DNA from: an uncultured Rubritalea sp.
GTDB lineage: Bacteria; Verrucomicrobiota; Verrucomicrobiia; Verrucomicrobiales; Akkermansiaceae
Length of the DNA: 49,891 nucleotides
NCBI GenBank assembly: GCA_937132085.1
Contig: CAKZNV010000203.1
Coordinates: 1 to 49,891, forward strand
Direction of reading: 5' to 3'
This document shows positions 36,241 through 44,730 of the stretch, piece after piece. Below the pieces are notes generated by a model. It was not told the DNA's origin. It did no database searches and saw nothing but the letters and a program-made list of their open reading frames with translations. The position numbers and the translations under genes were made by a program. Positions within the stretch are counted from its first letter, which is position 1. Each line of letters begins with the position of its first letter.

Positions 36241-36816
36241 ATGACTCACACGAACGTGGCAATCAAGCTGGTCATAGGTCTGGGGAATCCTGGACGTAAG
36301 TATGATCAAACCAGACATAATGTAGGGTTTGACGCACTAGACCGCATGGCTGCATCAGCCGGAGCAGAGTTTGCTAACCATTTAAAATGGAAAGCACACA
36401 TCGCTAAGCACCCGCTAGCACTACTAATGAAACCTCAGACATTTATGAATGAGAGTGGTAGAGCAGCAGGAGCCGCACTCCGGTTTTACAAATGGAAGCC
36501 AGAAGAAGTGCTCGTCATCTATGATGATGTCTCACTGCCTCTGGGCTCAATCCGCTTTAGGATGAAGGGCTCAGCAGGTGGACATAATGGGATGAAATCA
36601 TTGATTCAGCATTTTGGAAGCGACAATTTCCCACGATTAAAACTAGGCATCGGTGCTCCGAGATCTGGTGAGATGGTGGGGCATGTCCTAGGTAAGTTCG
36701 CAAAGGATGAACAATCTGATGTGGAAAACGCACTTGATAAGGCTGTGAAAGCAGTCCAATGTGCTCTTACTGAAGGAGTCGAGGCAGCCGCTAACGTTCA
36801 CAACATCAATAAATAA
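36241..36816 (+). CDS. pth: Peptidyl-tRNA hydrolase
   Basis: This enzyme releases peptides from peptidyl-tRNA dropped by ribosomes. The family motifs are VIGLGNPGRKYDQTRHNVGF with the catalytic histidine, MKPQTFMNESG, and VIYDDVSLPLGSIRFR followed by GGHNGMKS. I start it at ATG 36241, giving 191 residues, which fits the usual length; a TTG at 36211 would add ten residues before the conserved strand. It lies directly after rplY. Confidence 0.95.
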   Translation: MTHTNVAIKLVIGLGNPGRKYDQTRHNVGFDALDRMAASAGAEFANHLKWKAHIAKHPLALLMKPQTFMNESGRAAGAALRFYKWKPEEVLVIYDDVSLPLGSIRFRMKGSAGGHNGMKSLIQHFGSDNFPRLKLGIGAPRSGEMVGHVLGKFAKDEQSDVENALDKAVKAVQCALTEGVEAAANVHNINK

Positions 36817-36839
36817 TCAAAATTAACAAAATCAATATT

Positions 36840-37127
36840 ATGAGCAAAAAATACGAAGGTCTTGTAGTCCTAGACATCAAAGGCAGCGAAACACCAGTAG
36901 ATGAGCAAATCAGCCAAATCGGTCAACTCATCGAAGCTGAAGGCGCAACTTTAGACGAAGTTAAGAACCTCGGCTATAAGAAGTTTGCACACAACGCACG
37001 TCAAATCGAAGGTGGTCACTATGTGAGCTACATCTTCAATGCTGCACCAGAAGCTATCAAGAGCATCAAGACTAGTCTTGATCTCAACAGCGGCATCTAC
37101 ATGCACCAATACCGCACTCAAGGCTAA
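36840..37127 (+). CDS. rpsF: 30S ribosomal protein S6
   Basis: This 95-residue protein has the S6 fold, with YEGLVVLDIKG at the start, NLGYKKFAHNARQIEGGHYV in the middle and a final YRTQG. It binds 16S rRNA together with S18. It comes 24 bases after pth and before ssb, the common rpsF-ssb order. The gene for S18 is not adjacent. Confidence 0.93.
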   Translation: MSKKYEGLVVLDIKGSETPVDEQISQIGQLIEAEGATLDEVKNLGYKKFAHNARQIEGGHYVSYIFNAAPEAIKSIKTSLDLNSGIYMHQYRTQG

Positions 37128-37231
37128 TCAGCCGAGTGCCCAAATAGATTAAAATTAGGGTTTATAGGCCTAGTGTGATTCCATATTTTTGGCATTGCAC
37201 CAGCCTATAAACCCTTTATCATTTAAAAATC

Positions 37232-37810
37232 ATGGCAAGTTATAACAAAGTAATGCTCATGGGTAACATCACCCGTGATATCGAACTCAGATACACTCCT
37301 AAAGGCACTGCGGTGTCTGATATAAGCTTAGCGTGCAATCGTGTGCGCACTGGAGATGATGGTCAGAAAATCGAGGAAGTTACCTTCGTGGATGTCACTC
37401 TCTGGGGCAGACAGGCGGAGCTGGCCAATCAGTATTTAGGTAAAGGTAAGCCAGTATTTATCGAAGGTAGATTAAGCATGGATAGCTGGACTGATAAGGA
37501 GACCGGTAAGCAGCGCTCGAAGCTCAAAGTAGTGGGTGAAGTGATGCAGTTCCTCGGAGCTCCTGGTGGCAGCGGAAATAGCGGTGGCGGAGGTAATGCT
37601 CCTCAGCAGAATCAAAACCAGAACTATAACCAAAATCAAGGCCAAGCTCAAAATCAGAACCAAGGTCAGCAACAATCTCAAGGTTACAATGCTCCTCCAC
37701 AGCAGCAGCAACAACAAGCTCAGCAACCTAATCCAGGCCCACCACAAGGTGGATCACCAGCAACGAACATGCCTGACTTCGTAGAAGAAGATGATGACAT
37801 TCCGTTTTAA
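37232..37810 (+). CDS. ssb: Single-stranded DNA-binding protein
   Basis: The 192-residue protein has an N-terminal OB fold (about residues 1-110) with NKVMLMGNITRDIELRYTPK and FIEGRLSMDSWTDKETG, a central disordered linker very rich in asparagine and glutamine (about 128-175), and the conserved acidic C-terminal tip EEDDDIPF that recruits partner proteins. It protects single-stranded DNA in replication and repair. The linker is unusually repetitive, built of NQNQ-type units. Confidence 0.96.
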   Translation: MASYNKVMLMGNITRDIELRYTPKGTAVSDISLACNRVRTGDDGQKIEEVTFVDVTLWGRQAELANQYLGKGKPVFIEGRLSMDSWTDKETGKQRSKLKVVGEVMQFLGAPGGSGNSGGGGNAPQQNQNQNYNQNQGQAQNQNQGQQQSQGYNAPPQQQQQQAQQPNPGPPQGGSPATNMPDFVEEDDDIPF

Positions 37811-37837
37811 GATCTGATTTAGTTACTAAAATTTTAT

Positions 37838-37882
37838 CAATAAAAAAGCCATGTGGGAGAAATCCCACATGGCTTTTTTGTT
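37838..37882. terminator. Strong bidirectional terminator between ssb and leuS
   Basis: Two perfect 17-base arms (37842-37858 and 37863-37879) are closed by a GAAA loop on the plus strand. The arms end in six A and six T residues, so the transcript from either strand would have a GC-rich stem and a U run. It separates convergent genes. Confidence 0.92.
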
Positions 37883-37900
37883 AGATGTTATTTACTCAGT

Positions 37901-40465
37901 TTAGTTCGCTACGATGTTCACGAGCTTACCTGGTATGACGATGACTTTACGCACCGTGTTGCCGTCTGTGTAGGTCTTTACGTTCTCATCTGCTAGAGCG
38001 AGAGCTTCCATGTCTTCCTTGCTGATGTCTTTGTCGACAGTGAGCTTGGCTCTTAGTTTGCCATTCACCTGGATCACTACTTGGACCTCTGATTCGATGA
38101 GGAAGTCAGGGTTGAAGCTCGGCCAGCCACGATCACTTAGGATGCGACTAGTAGAGCACTTAGCAGAGGCGTGAGCTTCTCCTAGTTGCTGATGGATCTC
38201 CTCCGTGATGTGTGGTGCGAATGGGTTAAGGCACTTGAGGAAGTCACGAAGTAGAACAGCTGGGACCTTGTCTGCCTTAGTGAAAGCATTGGTGCAGATC
38301 ATCATTTGAGAAATGGCGGTGTTGAAGCTCATTTTCTCGATGTCTTCACTTACTTTCTTGATGGTTTCGTGAGTGACTTTGAGTAGTCCTTTGTCGGTAG
38401 GTGCATCGTTGGTGATCTTATCAGAAATGCTCCAGTTGCCTTCAGCGTCTTGCTGCATAGCGACTCTCCAGACTTTAGCGAGGAAGCGAGATACGCCTTC
38501 TACACCTTTCATCTGCCATGGTTTGACCTGAGTAAGAGGGCCCATGAACATTTCGTAGAGACGTAATGAGTCAGCACCGTATTGATCTACGACTACGTCA
38601 GGGTTGACGACATTGCCAAGAGACTTGGACATCTTCTGACCGTCTTCCCCGAGGATGAGACCTTGGTTGACGAGCTTCTTGAATGGTTCGTTAGTAGAAA
38701 GGTGTCCGAGGTCGAACATGACCTTGTGCCAGAATCTTGCGTAGAGGAGGTGAAGCACAGCATGCTCAGTTCCGCCCACGTAAAGGTCCACTGTTGCGCC
38801 ATCAGCACTCCAGTATTCTTCTGCTTCTTTTGAGATGAATCGTTCCGTGTTGTTAGGGTCGCAGTAGCGGAGGTAATACCAGCATGAGCCAGCCCACTGA
38901 GGCATGGTATTAGTTTCACGCTCGGCGTTGTCGCTGTATTTGATCCAGTCAGTCGCTTTCACGAGTGGGCCACGTGGGTCACCAGTTGGTTTGAAATCTT
39001 CCATGTCTGGCTGAAGCAATGGTAGCTCGCTTTCAGGGATCGCTGAGTGCTTGCCATCTTCCCAGATGATTGGGAATGGCTCACCCCAGTAGCGCTGACG
39101 AGAGAATAGCCAGTCACGAAGCTTGAAGTTCGTCTGAGCTTTGCCTTTCTTGTTATCGATTAGCCATGAAATCATTGCCCTCTTGGCGTCTTTAGTTTTC
39201 ATTCCATCGAGGAATCCAGAATTAAGTGCTGTGCCATTACCAGTGAATCCTTGCCACTTTTCTTCGCCTTTAGGTGCTACGACTTGGAGAATTGGGAGTT
39301 CAAATTTTTCTGCAAACTCGAAGTCTCTAACATCGTGTCCAGGGACAGCCATGATAGCGCCTGTTCCGTAGCCCATCATTACGTAGTCAGCGATCCATAC
39401 TGGGATCTGCTCACCGTTGACTGGGTTAGTAGCGTAAGCTCCTGTGAAGAGGCCTGTCTTGTCTTTGTTCATCTCACCACGATCCATGTCGGACTTAGAT
39501 GCGCAGGCTAGGATGTAGTCATCGACAGCTTGTTTCTGCTCAGGCGTAGTGATTTCTGAGACAAGTGAGTGCTCAGGAGCAAGCACCATGTAGGTAGCTC
39601 CGAAAAGTGTGTCAGGTCTCGTAGTGAAGACTACCACTTCGTGGATTTGAGATTGGAGATCTGAAATTTGAAATTGCACTTCAGCTCCGACTGATTTTCC
39701 GATCCAGTTAGTCTGGAGTAGCTTGATAGATTCTGGCCAGTCGAGTGGGCCGAGGTCATCGATAAGACGCTGAGAATACTTTGTGATGCGTAGCATCCAT
39801 TGCTTGAGTGGGCGGCGTTCTACAGTGTGGCCTTTGGCTTTCCATTCTTCTACTTCCTCATTCGCTAGGACAGTGCCTAGGTCTGGTGACCAGTTGACAG
39901 GTGCTTCTGAGATGAAGGCAAGACGCTCGTCATCGATCTCTTCACGGCTGTAGCCTTTGGCTTCTAGCTCGGAGATTGGTTTGGCTTTCTTTTCTTCTTC
40001 GCAGAAATATGAGTTGTAGAGCTGGATGAAAATCCACTGAGTCCACTTCATGTATTCTGGGTCGGTGGTGTTGATTTCACGGCTCCAGTCGTAGCCAAAT
40101 CCTAGTGACTTTAGCTGACGGCGGAAGTTGTCGAGATTTTGCTCTGTGGTGACTCTTGGGTGCTGATTCGTCTTGATGGCATATTGTTCAGCAGGAAGAC
40201 CGAATGCATCCCAGCCCATTGGGTGAAGGACGTTGTGGCCGTTCATTCTCTTGTATCTTCCGAGGATGTCAGTAGCGGTGTAGCCTTCTGGGTGGCCTAC
40301 GTGTAGACCTGAGCCTGATGGGTAAGGGAACATATCGAGCACAAAGTATTTAGGCTTTGTGGCATCGAAGTCTGGCTCGCCTGGGTTGGCTACTTTGAAT
40401 GTGTTATTTTCTTCCCAGTGGGCTTGCCACTTGGGTTCAAAGGTGTCGAATGGAAATGGTTTCAT
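37901..40465 (-). CDS. leuS: Leucyl-tRNA synthetase
   Basis: This 854-residue class I aminoacyl-tRNA synthetase charges tRNA-Leu. The HIGH-type motif is PYPSGSGLHVGHPEGYTATD near residues 47-66, the editing-domain motif TTRPDTLFGATY follows the first connective peptide, and GQKMSKSLGN near residue 613 is the KMSKS loop. The C-terminal anticodon-binding and VNGKLRAKL segments are complete. An unusual short stretch, FQISDLQSQI, lies just before the editing domain and corresponds to a repeat-like DNA insert (39643-39676). Confidence 0.97.
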   Translation of the reverse strand: MKPFPFDTFEPKWQAHWEENNTFKVANPGEPDFDATKPKYFVLDMFPYPSGSGLHVGHPEGYTATDILGRYKRMNGHNVLHPMGWDAFGLPAEQYAIKTNQHPRVTTEQNLDNFRRQLKSLGFGYDWSREINTTDPEYMKWTQWIFIQLYNSYFCEEEKKAKPISELEAKGYSREEIDDERLAFISEAPVNWSPDLGTVLANEEVEEWKAKGHTVERRPLKQWMLRITKYSQRLIDDLGPLDWPESIKLLQTNWIGKSVGAEVQFQISDLQSQIHEVVVFTTRPDTLFGATYMVLAPEHSLVSEITTPEQKQAVDDYILACASKSDMDRGEMNKDKTGLFTGAYATNPVNGEQIPVWIADYVMMGYGTGAIMAVPGHDVRDFEFAEKFELPILQVVAPKGEEKWQGFTGNGTALNSGFLDGMKTKDAKRAMISWLIDNKKGKAQTNFKLRDWLFSRQRYWGEPFPIIWEDGKHSAIPESELPLLQPDMEDFKPTGDPRGPLVKATDWIKYSDNAERETNTMPQWAGSCWYYLRYCDPNNTERFISKEAEEYWSADGATVDLYVGGTEHAVLHLLYARFWHKVMFDLGHLSTNEPFKKLVNQGLILGEDGQKMSKSLGNVVNPDVVVDQYGADSLRLYEMFMGPLTQVKPWQMKGVEGVSRFLAKVWRVAMQQDAEGNWSISDKITNDAPTDKGLLKVTHETIKKVSEDIEKMSFNTAISQMMICTNAFTKADKVPAVLLRDFLKCLNPFAPHITEEIHQQLGEAHASAKCSTSRILSDRGWPSFNPDFLIESEVQVVIQVNGKLRAKLTVDKDISKEDMEALALADENVKTYTDGNTVRKVIVIPGKLVNIVAN
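39643..39676 (-). repeat. Repeat-like AT-rich insert inside leuS
   Basis: On the minus strand these bases read as alternating units of the type CAAATTTCAGATCTCCAATC and encode FQISDLQSQI. This wording resembles a short dispersed intergenic repeat I know from several bacterial genomes. Typical LeuRS proteins have an unrelated loop here. The insert is in frame. No second copy is present in the window. Confidence 0.45.
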
Positions 40466-40534
40466 AATAAGGTGTTAGAGATGTTTGTTAGTCACAGAAA
40501 TTTTCGGGACTGTAGAGAATGATTTGGGAATGAA

Positions 40535-40576
40535 AAGAAAAACCCTTAACCTCTTTTTGTAAATGAGGCTAAGGGT
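40535..40576 (-). terminator. Terminator after the GYF-domain gene (minus strand)
   Basis: Arms at 40542-40553 and 40565-40576 (ACCCTTA-CCTC type, one mispair) are followed on the minus strand by a T run. It lies 37 bases after the end of the gene at 40613 and before leuS. Confidence 0.75.
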
Positions 40577-40612
40577 GAAATGATTAGAAATGTTAGTTTC
40601 GTATTCTGTTCC

Positions 40613-42007
40613 TTAACCTTCTTCAGTTGGTTGAGCTGCTACTGCTGTGTTGAGCCTGTTTGCAGGTTTGATTGCATCTGGGTTTGCCAGCAGTGGGTTA
40701 GTTTTCGTCGCTGCGTGCACTCCGAGGAGTGGATTTGGCTTCGGCTGCTGTGATGCTACGCCGAATGGGTTAGGCACTGCTGGTAAATTGAGCGCTGGAG
40801 AAGGAGTCTCATCCGCGATGTCTGCTGATGCCGGTCTGAGTGGGATCGGCTGAGTTTTAGGTCCAAGGTTCACTCCCATAGAGGCCATTGCGCTTGTAGG
40901 TGCAGGCTGAGGTGAATCATAACCGTTTGCTACTGGTTGAGCAGCAGGAGCTGGTTGAGCTACTGGAGCCGCTCCGCCTAAAGCACTGAATCCGCTTTGT
41001 GGTTGAGCTTGAGCTGCTTGCTGCTGGAATCCACCTTGCGCTGGAGTTGCGTTGTCTTGGCCTACTTTTGCCATGAAGTTAATCGCATTGATAAGCTGTT
41101 TATGCCAGAGGATCGCTCCAATTACTGGTAGAAGTAGTAAGCATACAAACATTCCCATCGTGATCTGAGGAGCGTGTCTGGTGTTGTCATATCTGCTAGT
41201 GATTGAGTTCCATTGCTTAGGTAGTCCACCGACAGCCAAAAAGAGCCAGACGATGTTAAAGAGTGGGATGAACATAAATCCGATTGCTTTACCTGGGCTA
41301 ATAGTAGCTCCACCTGGCTGAAGTGCTGCCCATGCTCTGTAAAGATAGATGTATGAAAGTATACCTGATGTTAAGAAAAGGCCACCAGCTATAAGCATTA
41401 GGAGAAGACCTCCACCGACTCCAGCTGCAGCTGCGTTAACAGCCGCTTCTTCGGAGCCACCAGCATGCATAACTTCAGCTCCAGCCATGCCTGCTTTAAA
41501 GGTAGATACTCCTGCAAATATGATAAGAACTGCTCCAATAATGAAAAGCATCATCCAGAGCATGAAACTGCCGCCCTTTTGGATAGTTTTTGGATATAAG
41601 TTTGATAGCCCCTGAGGATCAGCGCCCGGAGTGGCATACGGATCGTGACCTGCGATTGCTCCTGCTGCTGCCGGCACTACTGGTTGAGTAGTCGGAGTAG
41701 ATGGAATCATGGCAGATGTCGGAGCGAGTGTTGGCTGCGCAGGTTGAGCGTGGGCAACGGCAGTCGGTTGAGGAGCTCTGAGAGCTGGTGCTGCTGTAGC
41801 AACTGGTGCTGGTGCCACCTCGGCAGGAACCTCGAAAAGCCCTTCGACGTTGGACGCTGGGATCCACTGGTGTCCTAAAGCTTCTGTCCAAACAACAGTT
41901 TCGTGAGTCACGATTTCATTTGCTACAAGTTCTTGTAGTTCAGGAATAGTGATAGGTCCTATCTGTGCTTCATTGCCGTCGATGTAATACCAAAGTTGTT
42001 CGCTCAT
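40613..42007 (-). CDS. GYF_2 (DUF4339) domain membrane protein
   Basis: The 464-residue protein opens with a GYF_2 domain (about 1-60: LWYYIDGNEAQIGPITIPEL and HQWIPASNVEGLF), then a proline/alanine-rich linker (65-125), three or four hydrophobic helices (about 148-290) and a long low-complexity tail rich in alanine, proline and glutamine. GYF_2 domains are widespread in Verrucomicrobiota and Planctomycetota, often attached to membrane regions, and probably bind proline-rich peptides. Function unknown. It follows argH on the minus strand with a short gap. Confidence 0.8.
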   Translation of the reverse strand: MSEQLWYYIDGNEAQIGPITIPELQELVANEIVTHETVVWTEALGHQWIPASNVEGLFEVPAEVAPAPVATAAPALRAPQPTAVAHAQPAQPTLAPTSAMIPSTPTTQPVVPAAAGAIAGHDPYATPGADPQGLSNLYPKTIQKGGSFMLWMMLFIIGAVLIIFAGVSTFKAGMAGAEVMHAGGSEEAAVNAAAAGVGGGLLLMLIAGGLFLTSGILSYIYLYRAWAALQPGGATISPGKAIGFMFIPLFNIVWLFLAVGGLPKQWNSITSRYDNTRHAPQITMGMFVCLLLLPVIGAILWHKQLINAINFMAKVGQDNATPAQGGFQQQAAQAQPQSGFSALGGAAPVAQPAPAAQPVANGYDSPQPAPTSAMASMGVNLGPKTQPIPLRPASADIADETPSPALNLPAVPNPFGVASQQPKPNPLLGVHAATKTNPLLANPDAIKPANRLNTAVAAQPTEEG

Positions 42008-42061
42008 AATGTGTGGGTAAAATGTGTGTTATAAATTGTTGGGGTTTTTTATAGAGAATAG

Positions 42062-43411
42062 TTATGCATTACGCCAGCGAGAAATTTGAGCTTTAACATT
42101 TTCTATACTTGGGGCTCCTACATTAGTCCTAGCAGCTAAGGCAGTTTGGAGGTCAAAGACGAGCTTAGCGTCCGCACCATAATGCTCGGATATCTTTGTT
42201 AGGTCTAGCTTATCAAGTGGTGTTTTAGTCTCGACGCTTACTGCAACAGCCTTGCCTACGAGCTCGTGTGCTGAGCGGAAAGGGACTCCATTTTTCACTA
42301 AATAGTCAGCCAAATCGGTAGCGAGAAGCAATGGGTCACTAGCTGCGGCTTCACAAGTATCGACGTTTATTTTCATGTCCGCGATCATTTCAGTGTTCAC
42401 GCTAAGAGCCATGATTAGTGTGTCGATAGAGTCGAAGAGAGGCTCTTTGTCTTCTTGTAAATCTCTGTTGTAAGTCAGTGGCAGACCTTTGGCAGATGTG
42501 AGAAGTGAAACGAGGTTTCCGTAGAGGCGACCAGTCTTGCCACGAGTGATTTCGCAGACGTCTGGATTCTTCTTCTGTGGCATGAGTGATGAGCCAGTGG
42601 TGTGTGCATCGCTCAGAGTGGCGAAGCCAAACTCGCTAGAACACCAGAGGATCAGATCCTCAGATAGTCGAGATAGGTGAGTGCCTACTAGGGCGAAGTC
42701 AAAGAGCAACTCCATGATGTAATCTCTATCTGAAATGGCATCCATTGAGTTGGTGGTGATGCTATCGAAGCCTAGCTCGGCCGCGATTTGTTCACGGTCG
42801 AGATTGATGGTAGATCCAGCGAGAGCGCCAGAGCCGAGAGGTGATACGTTGACACGTTTTCTAGCATCAGAAAGTCTCTCGATATCACGAGAGATCATTT
42901 CGACATAGGCTAAAAGATGGTGGCCGACTGTGACTGGCTGGCCACGCTGAAGGTGGGTGTAGCCAGGGATCACAGCTGCTGCATATTCCTCAGCTTTATT
43001 GAGTAGCGCAGTCTGAAGCATACGGAGATGATCAGAAACAACAGTGATTTGTTCACGGCAATAAAGGCGAGTGTCAGTGGCGACTTGGTCATTACGTGAG
43101 CGTGCAGTGTGGAGCTTTCCACCAGCAGCGCCGATACGTTTAGTTAGCTCAGACTCGATATTCATATGGATATCTTCGAGCTCGATGGAGAAATCAAAGT
43201 TTCCCGCATCGATGTCTTTTTCTATCTCACGGAGACCAGTCTCTATCTGAGAGAATTCTGTATCATTGAGAAGCCCAGCCTTCACCTGCGCACGAGCGTG
43301 AGCGATGGAGCCTGCGATATCGTGTTTATAGAGTCTCCAATCATAAGAAATGGACTCTCCGTATTTCTGAACTAAGTCTGCTGTCGCTTGAGCGAATCTA
43401 CCTTTCCACAT
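42062..43411 (-). CDS. argH: Argininosuccinate lyase
   Basis: The enzyme splits argininosuccinate into arginine and fumarate, the last step of arginine synthesis. The 449-residue protein carries the fumarase/aspartase superfamily signature GSSLMPQKKNPDVCEITRGK around residue 270, TARSRNDQVATD near 104 and GYTHLQRGQPVTVGHHLLAY near 148. Length is normal. A candidate promoter lies just upstream. No other arginine gene is adjacent. Confidence 0.96.
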   Translation of the reverse strand: MWKGRFAQATADLVQKYGESISYDWRLYKHDIAGSIAHARAQVKAGLLNDTEFSQIETGLREIEKDIDAGNFDFSIELEDIHMNIESELTKRIGAAGGKLHTARSRNDQVATDTRLYCREQITVVSDHLRMLQTALLNKAEEYAAAVIPGYTHLQRGQPVTVGHHLLAYVEMISRDIERLSDARKRVNVSPLGSGALAGSTINLDREQIAAELGFDSITTNSMDAISDRDYIMELLFDFALVGTHLSRLSEDLILWCSSEFGFATLSDAHTTGSSLMPQKKNPDVCEITRGKTGRLYGNLVSLLTSAKGLPLTYNRDLQEDKEPLFDSIDTLIMALSVNTEMIADMKINVDTCEAAASDPLLLATDLADYLVKNGVPFRSAHELVGKAVAVSVETKTPLDKLDLTKISEHYGADAKLVFDLQTALAARTNVGAPSIENVKAQISRWRNA

Positions 43412-43437
43412 GGCTGGATATATAAAGAACTATAAGC

Positions 43438-43466
43438 AATATGCACGCTTATTTTTTTGCTGTCAG
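43438..43466 (-). promoter_or_regulatory. Candidate sigma-70 promoter for argH
   Basis: On the minus strand CTGACA (43461-43466) is followed after 17 bases by CATATT (43438-43443). This gives five and four matches to the consensus hexamers with ideal spacing, 27 bases ahead of the argH start. Confidence 0.45.
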
Positions 43467-43544
43467 ATGTTAAATAAGCGATTATTCAAAACAAGGTTGG
43501 GCTGTAATCGAAAAAAACGGGAGCAACTAATTGGTTAAGTCTTT

Positions 43545-43871
43545 TTATATAACGGATCGATAATAGAGAAGCACTGATAATATCCAGATTAGAACTCCTA
43601 GAATAATGATGAATTCAATGAGTGTGATAATACAGATTTTAGGATCATTAAACTGATTCCCGCATTCATTGCATTTACGGGGATATTTGTTCCTGAGGGT
43701 ATCAAAAAATTTCATGATGCTAAAGTGCTGGAGGAACGCAATGAGCTTATTTTTAAAGCCCATATTCTGAAGTGATTCAGTATTACATGATCCACATTTT
43801 GGGCAAACATCTGTTGATCTAGTGATCTCATGATTTGCTTCTGAGCGGGGTGGCTGATAAGGATTTTTCAT
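43545..43871 (-). CDS. Small zinc-ribbon membrane protein
   Basis: This 108-residue protein begins MKNPYQPPRSEA, a start common to small membrane proteins of Verrucomicrobiota and Planctomycetota. Two CxxC pairs, CPKCGSC near residue 23 and KCNECGN near 67, suggest a zinc ribbon, and the last 30 residues form a hydrophobic helix. Function unknown. It is the last chromosomal-looking gene before the tRNA fragment that marks the accessory element. Confidence 0.65.
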   Translation of the reverse strand: MKNPYQPPRSEANHEITRSTDVCPKCGSCNTESLQNMGFKNKLIAFLQHFSIMKFFDTLRNKYPRKCNECGNQFNDPKICIITLIEFIIILGVLIWILSVLLYYRSVI

Positions 43872-43880
43872 AAAGATAAA

Positions 43881-44102
43881 TTGGTCGGAACGACAGGATT
43901 CGAACCTGAAGGAGAAACCCAGTTAAATAACTCACTACTAGATAGTTACGTTTTAGAAAAGTGCCTATGGACACAAGGAGGGACACAAAGAATAGGCTCA
44001 GATTGTCCTAAATTGGCAGAGATTTCAGAGTCTTGGCATAGTCTTCCTGACAGCCTCAAAGAGGCTATTTTACTGATTTCTCGCTCAGCAACAGATAGAT
44101 AA
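43881..44102 (+). CDS. Short ORF crossing the att site; possible tail of a recombinase
   Basis: A 73-codon frame begins within the tRNA fragment (giving VGTTGFEP, the usual false translation of such tRNA ends) and continues as CPKLAEISESWHSLPDSLKE to a TAA. The second half resembles tails that follow tyrosine recombinase genes in Planctomycetota and Verrucomicrobiota, as far as I remember. No catalytic recombinase domain is in the window. The call is weak and the frame may not be translated from TTG 43881. Confidence 0.3.
   Translation: MVGTTGFEPEGETQLNNSLLDSYVLEKCLWTQGGTQRIGSDCPKLAEISESWHSLPDSLKEAILLISRSATDR
43882..43908 (-). other. tRNA 3'-end fragment, probable attachment site of an integrated element
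   Basis: Read on the minus strand, these 27 bases form the T arm and acceptor end of a tRNA: CAGG-TTCGAAT-CCTG, seven acceptor bases CGTTCCG, a discriminator A and CCA. The adjoining bases to the right do not continue into anticodon or D arms, so no complete tRNA is present. An acceptor start of CGGAACG would fit tRNA-Pro among others. This is the pattern left at the distal att site when an element integrates into a tRNA 3' end; the intact tRNA would lie to the right, outside the window. Confidence 0.7.
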
Positions 44103-44142
44103 TTAGTGCTATTGACCTCATCTGTCTCTACTTGTCTGGCGA

Positions 44143-44167
44143 AGTGATTTTACGCGTAAAATTCACT
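44143..44167. promoter_or_regulatory. Palindromic operator candidate upstream of the sigma factor
   Basis: A perfect 14-base palindrome TTTTACGCGTAAAA (44148-44161) is flanked by AGTGA and TTCACT, extending the symmetry with a one-base offset. It lies about 40 bases before the sigma-factor start, where a repressor or the sigma factor's regulator could bind. Confidence 0.45.
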
Positions 44168-44205
44168 CGTTCATTCCCCTTACCGACCCTATAGTTCGAG
44201 TAGAA

Positions 44206-44730
44206 ATGCAGTCCGACAATCCAGATTTCAACCGCAAGTATGAGGAGCTAAGTGCTCCTGTATTGCACTACGCCTACACACTATGCCGTGACTGGGCATG
44301 GGCGGAAGATGTCTCTCAGCAACTCTGGATTCGCATGTATCGCTACCACAAGAAGCACAGCTCTTTTCCTGAAATCGGAAACGTCTACAACATGACAAAG
44401 CAAGCGTTCATCGATGACTATAGAAAACATAAACGCCGTGACCATGTCTGCACGATGGAAGATCCTCCTGAAATTCCCATGATGCCAGTTCGACAAGATT
44501 CTCTCTTCTCAGAAGACGAAAGTGGTCTCTTCAGCCAATTCTGGGAGCAATTCACCCCTCTCGAATTACCACTCATCGACCGACAAGTCTTTTGGCTTCA
44601 TGAACGCTATGGCTACACAATGGTAGAAATCGCTGAAAAAACGCAGCTTGCGAAATCCACAGCTCACGATAAATTAAAGAAGGTGAAGGCTGCATGCCTC
44701 GACTTTCTTAACCTAGAGAAGTCACAATGA
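44206..44730 (+). CDS. ECF-type RNA polymerase sigma factor
   Basis: This 174-residue protein has a region 2-like segment with WAEDVSQQLWIRMYRY near residue 31-46 and a region 4 helix-turn-helix with QVFWLHERYGYTMVEIAEKT and AKSTAHDKLKK near 125-160. It probably directs transcription of a small gene set, possibly the element's own. Its TGA stop overlaps the next ATG, so TGA clearly acts as a stop here. No recognisable anti-sigma membrane protein follows. Confidence 0.8.
   Translation: MQSDNPDFNRKYEELSAPVLHYAYTLCRDWAWAEDVSQQLWIRMYRYHKKHSSFPEIGNVYNMTKQAFIDDYRKHKRRDHVCTMEDPPEIPMMPVRQDSLFSEDESGLFSQFWEQFTPLELPLIDRQVFWLHERYGYTMVEIAEKTQLAKSTAHDKLKKVKAACLDFLNLEKSQ

Noticed and set aside
37901-43411. 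Plus-strand open frames over leuS, the GYF gene and argH
   Set aside because: They are shadows of strong minus-strand genes and have no recognisable protein features.
43882-43954. A complete tRNA gene on the minus strand
   Set aside because: Only the T arm and acceptor end are present. The bases to the right do not form anticodon or D arms.
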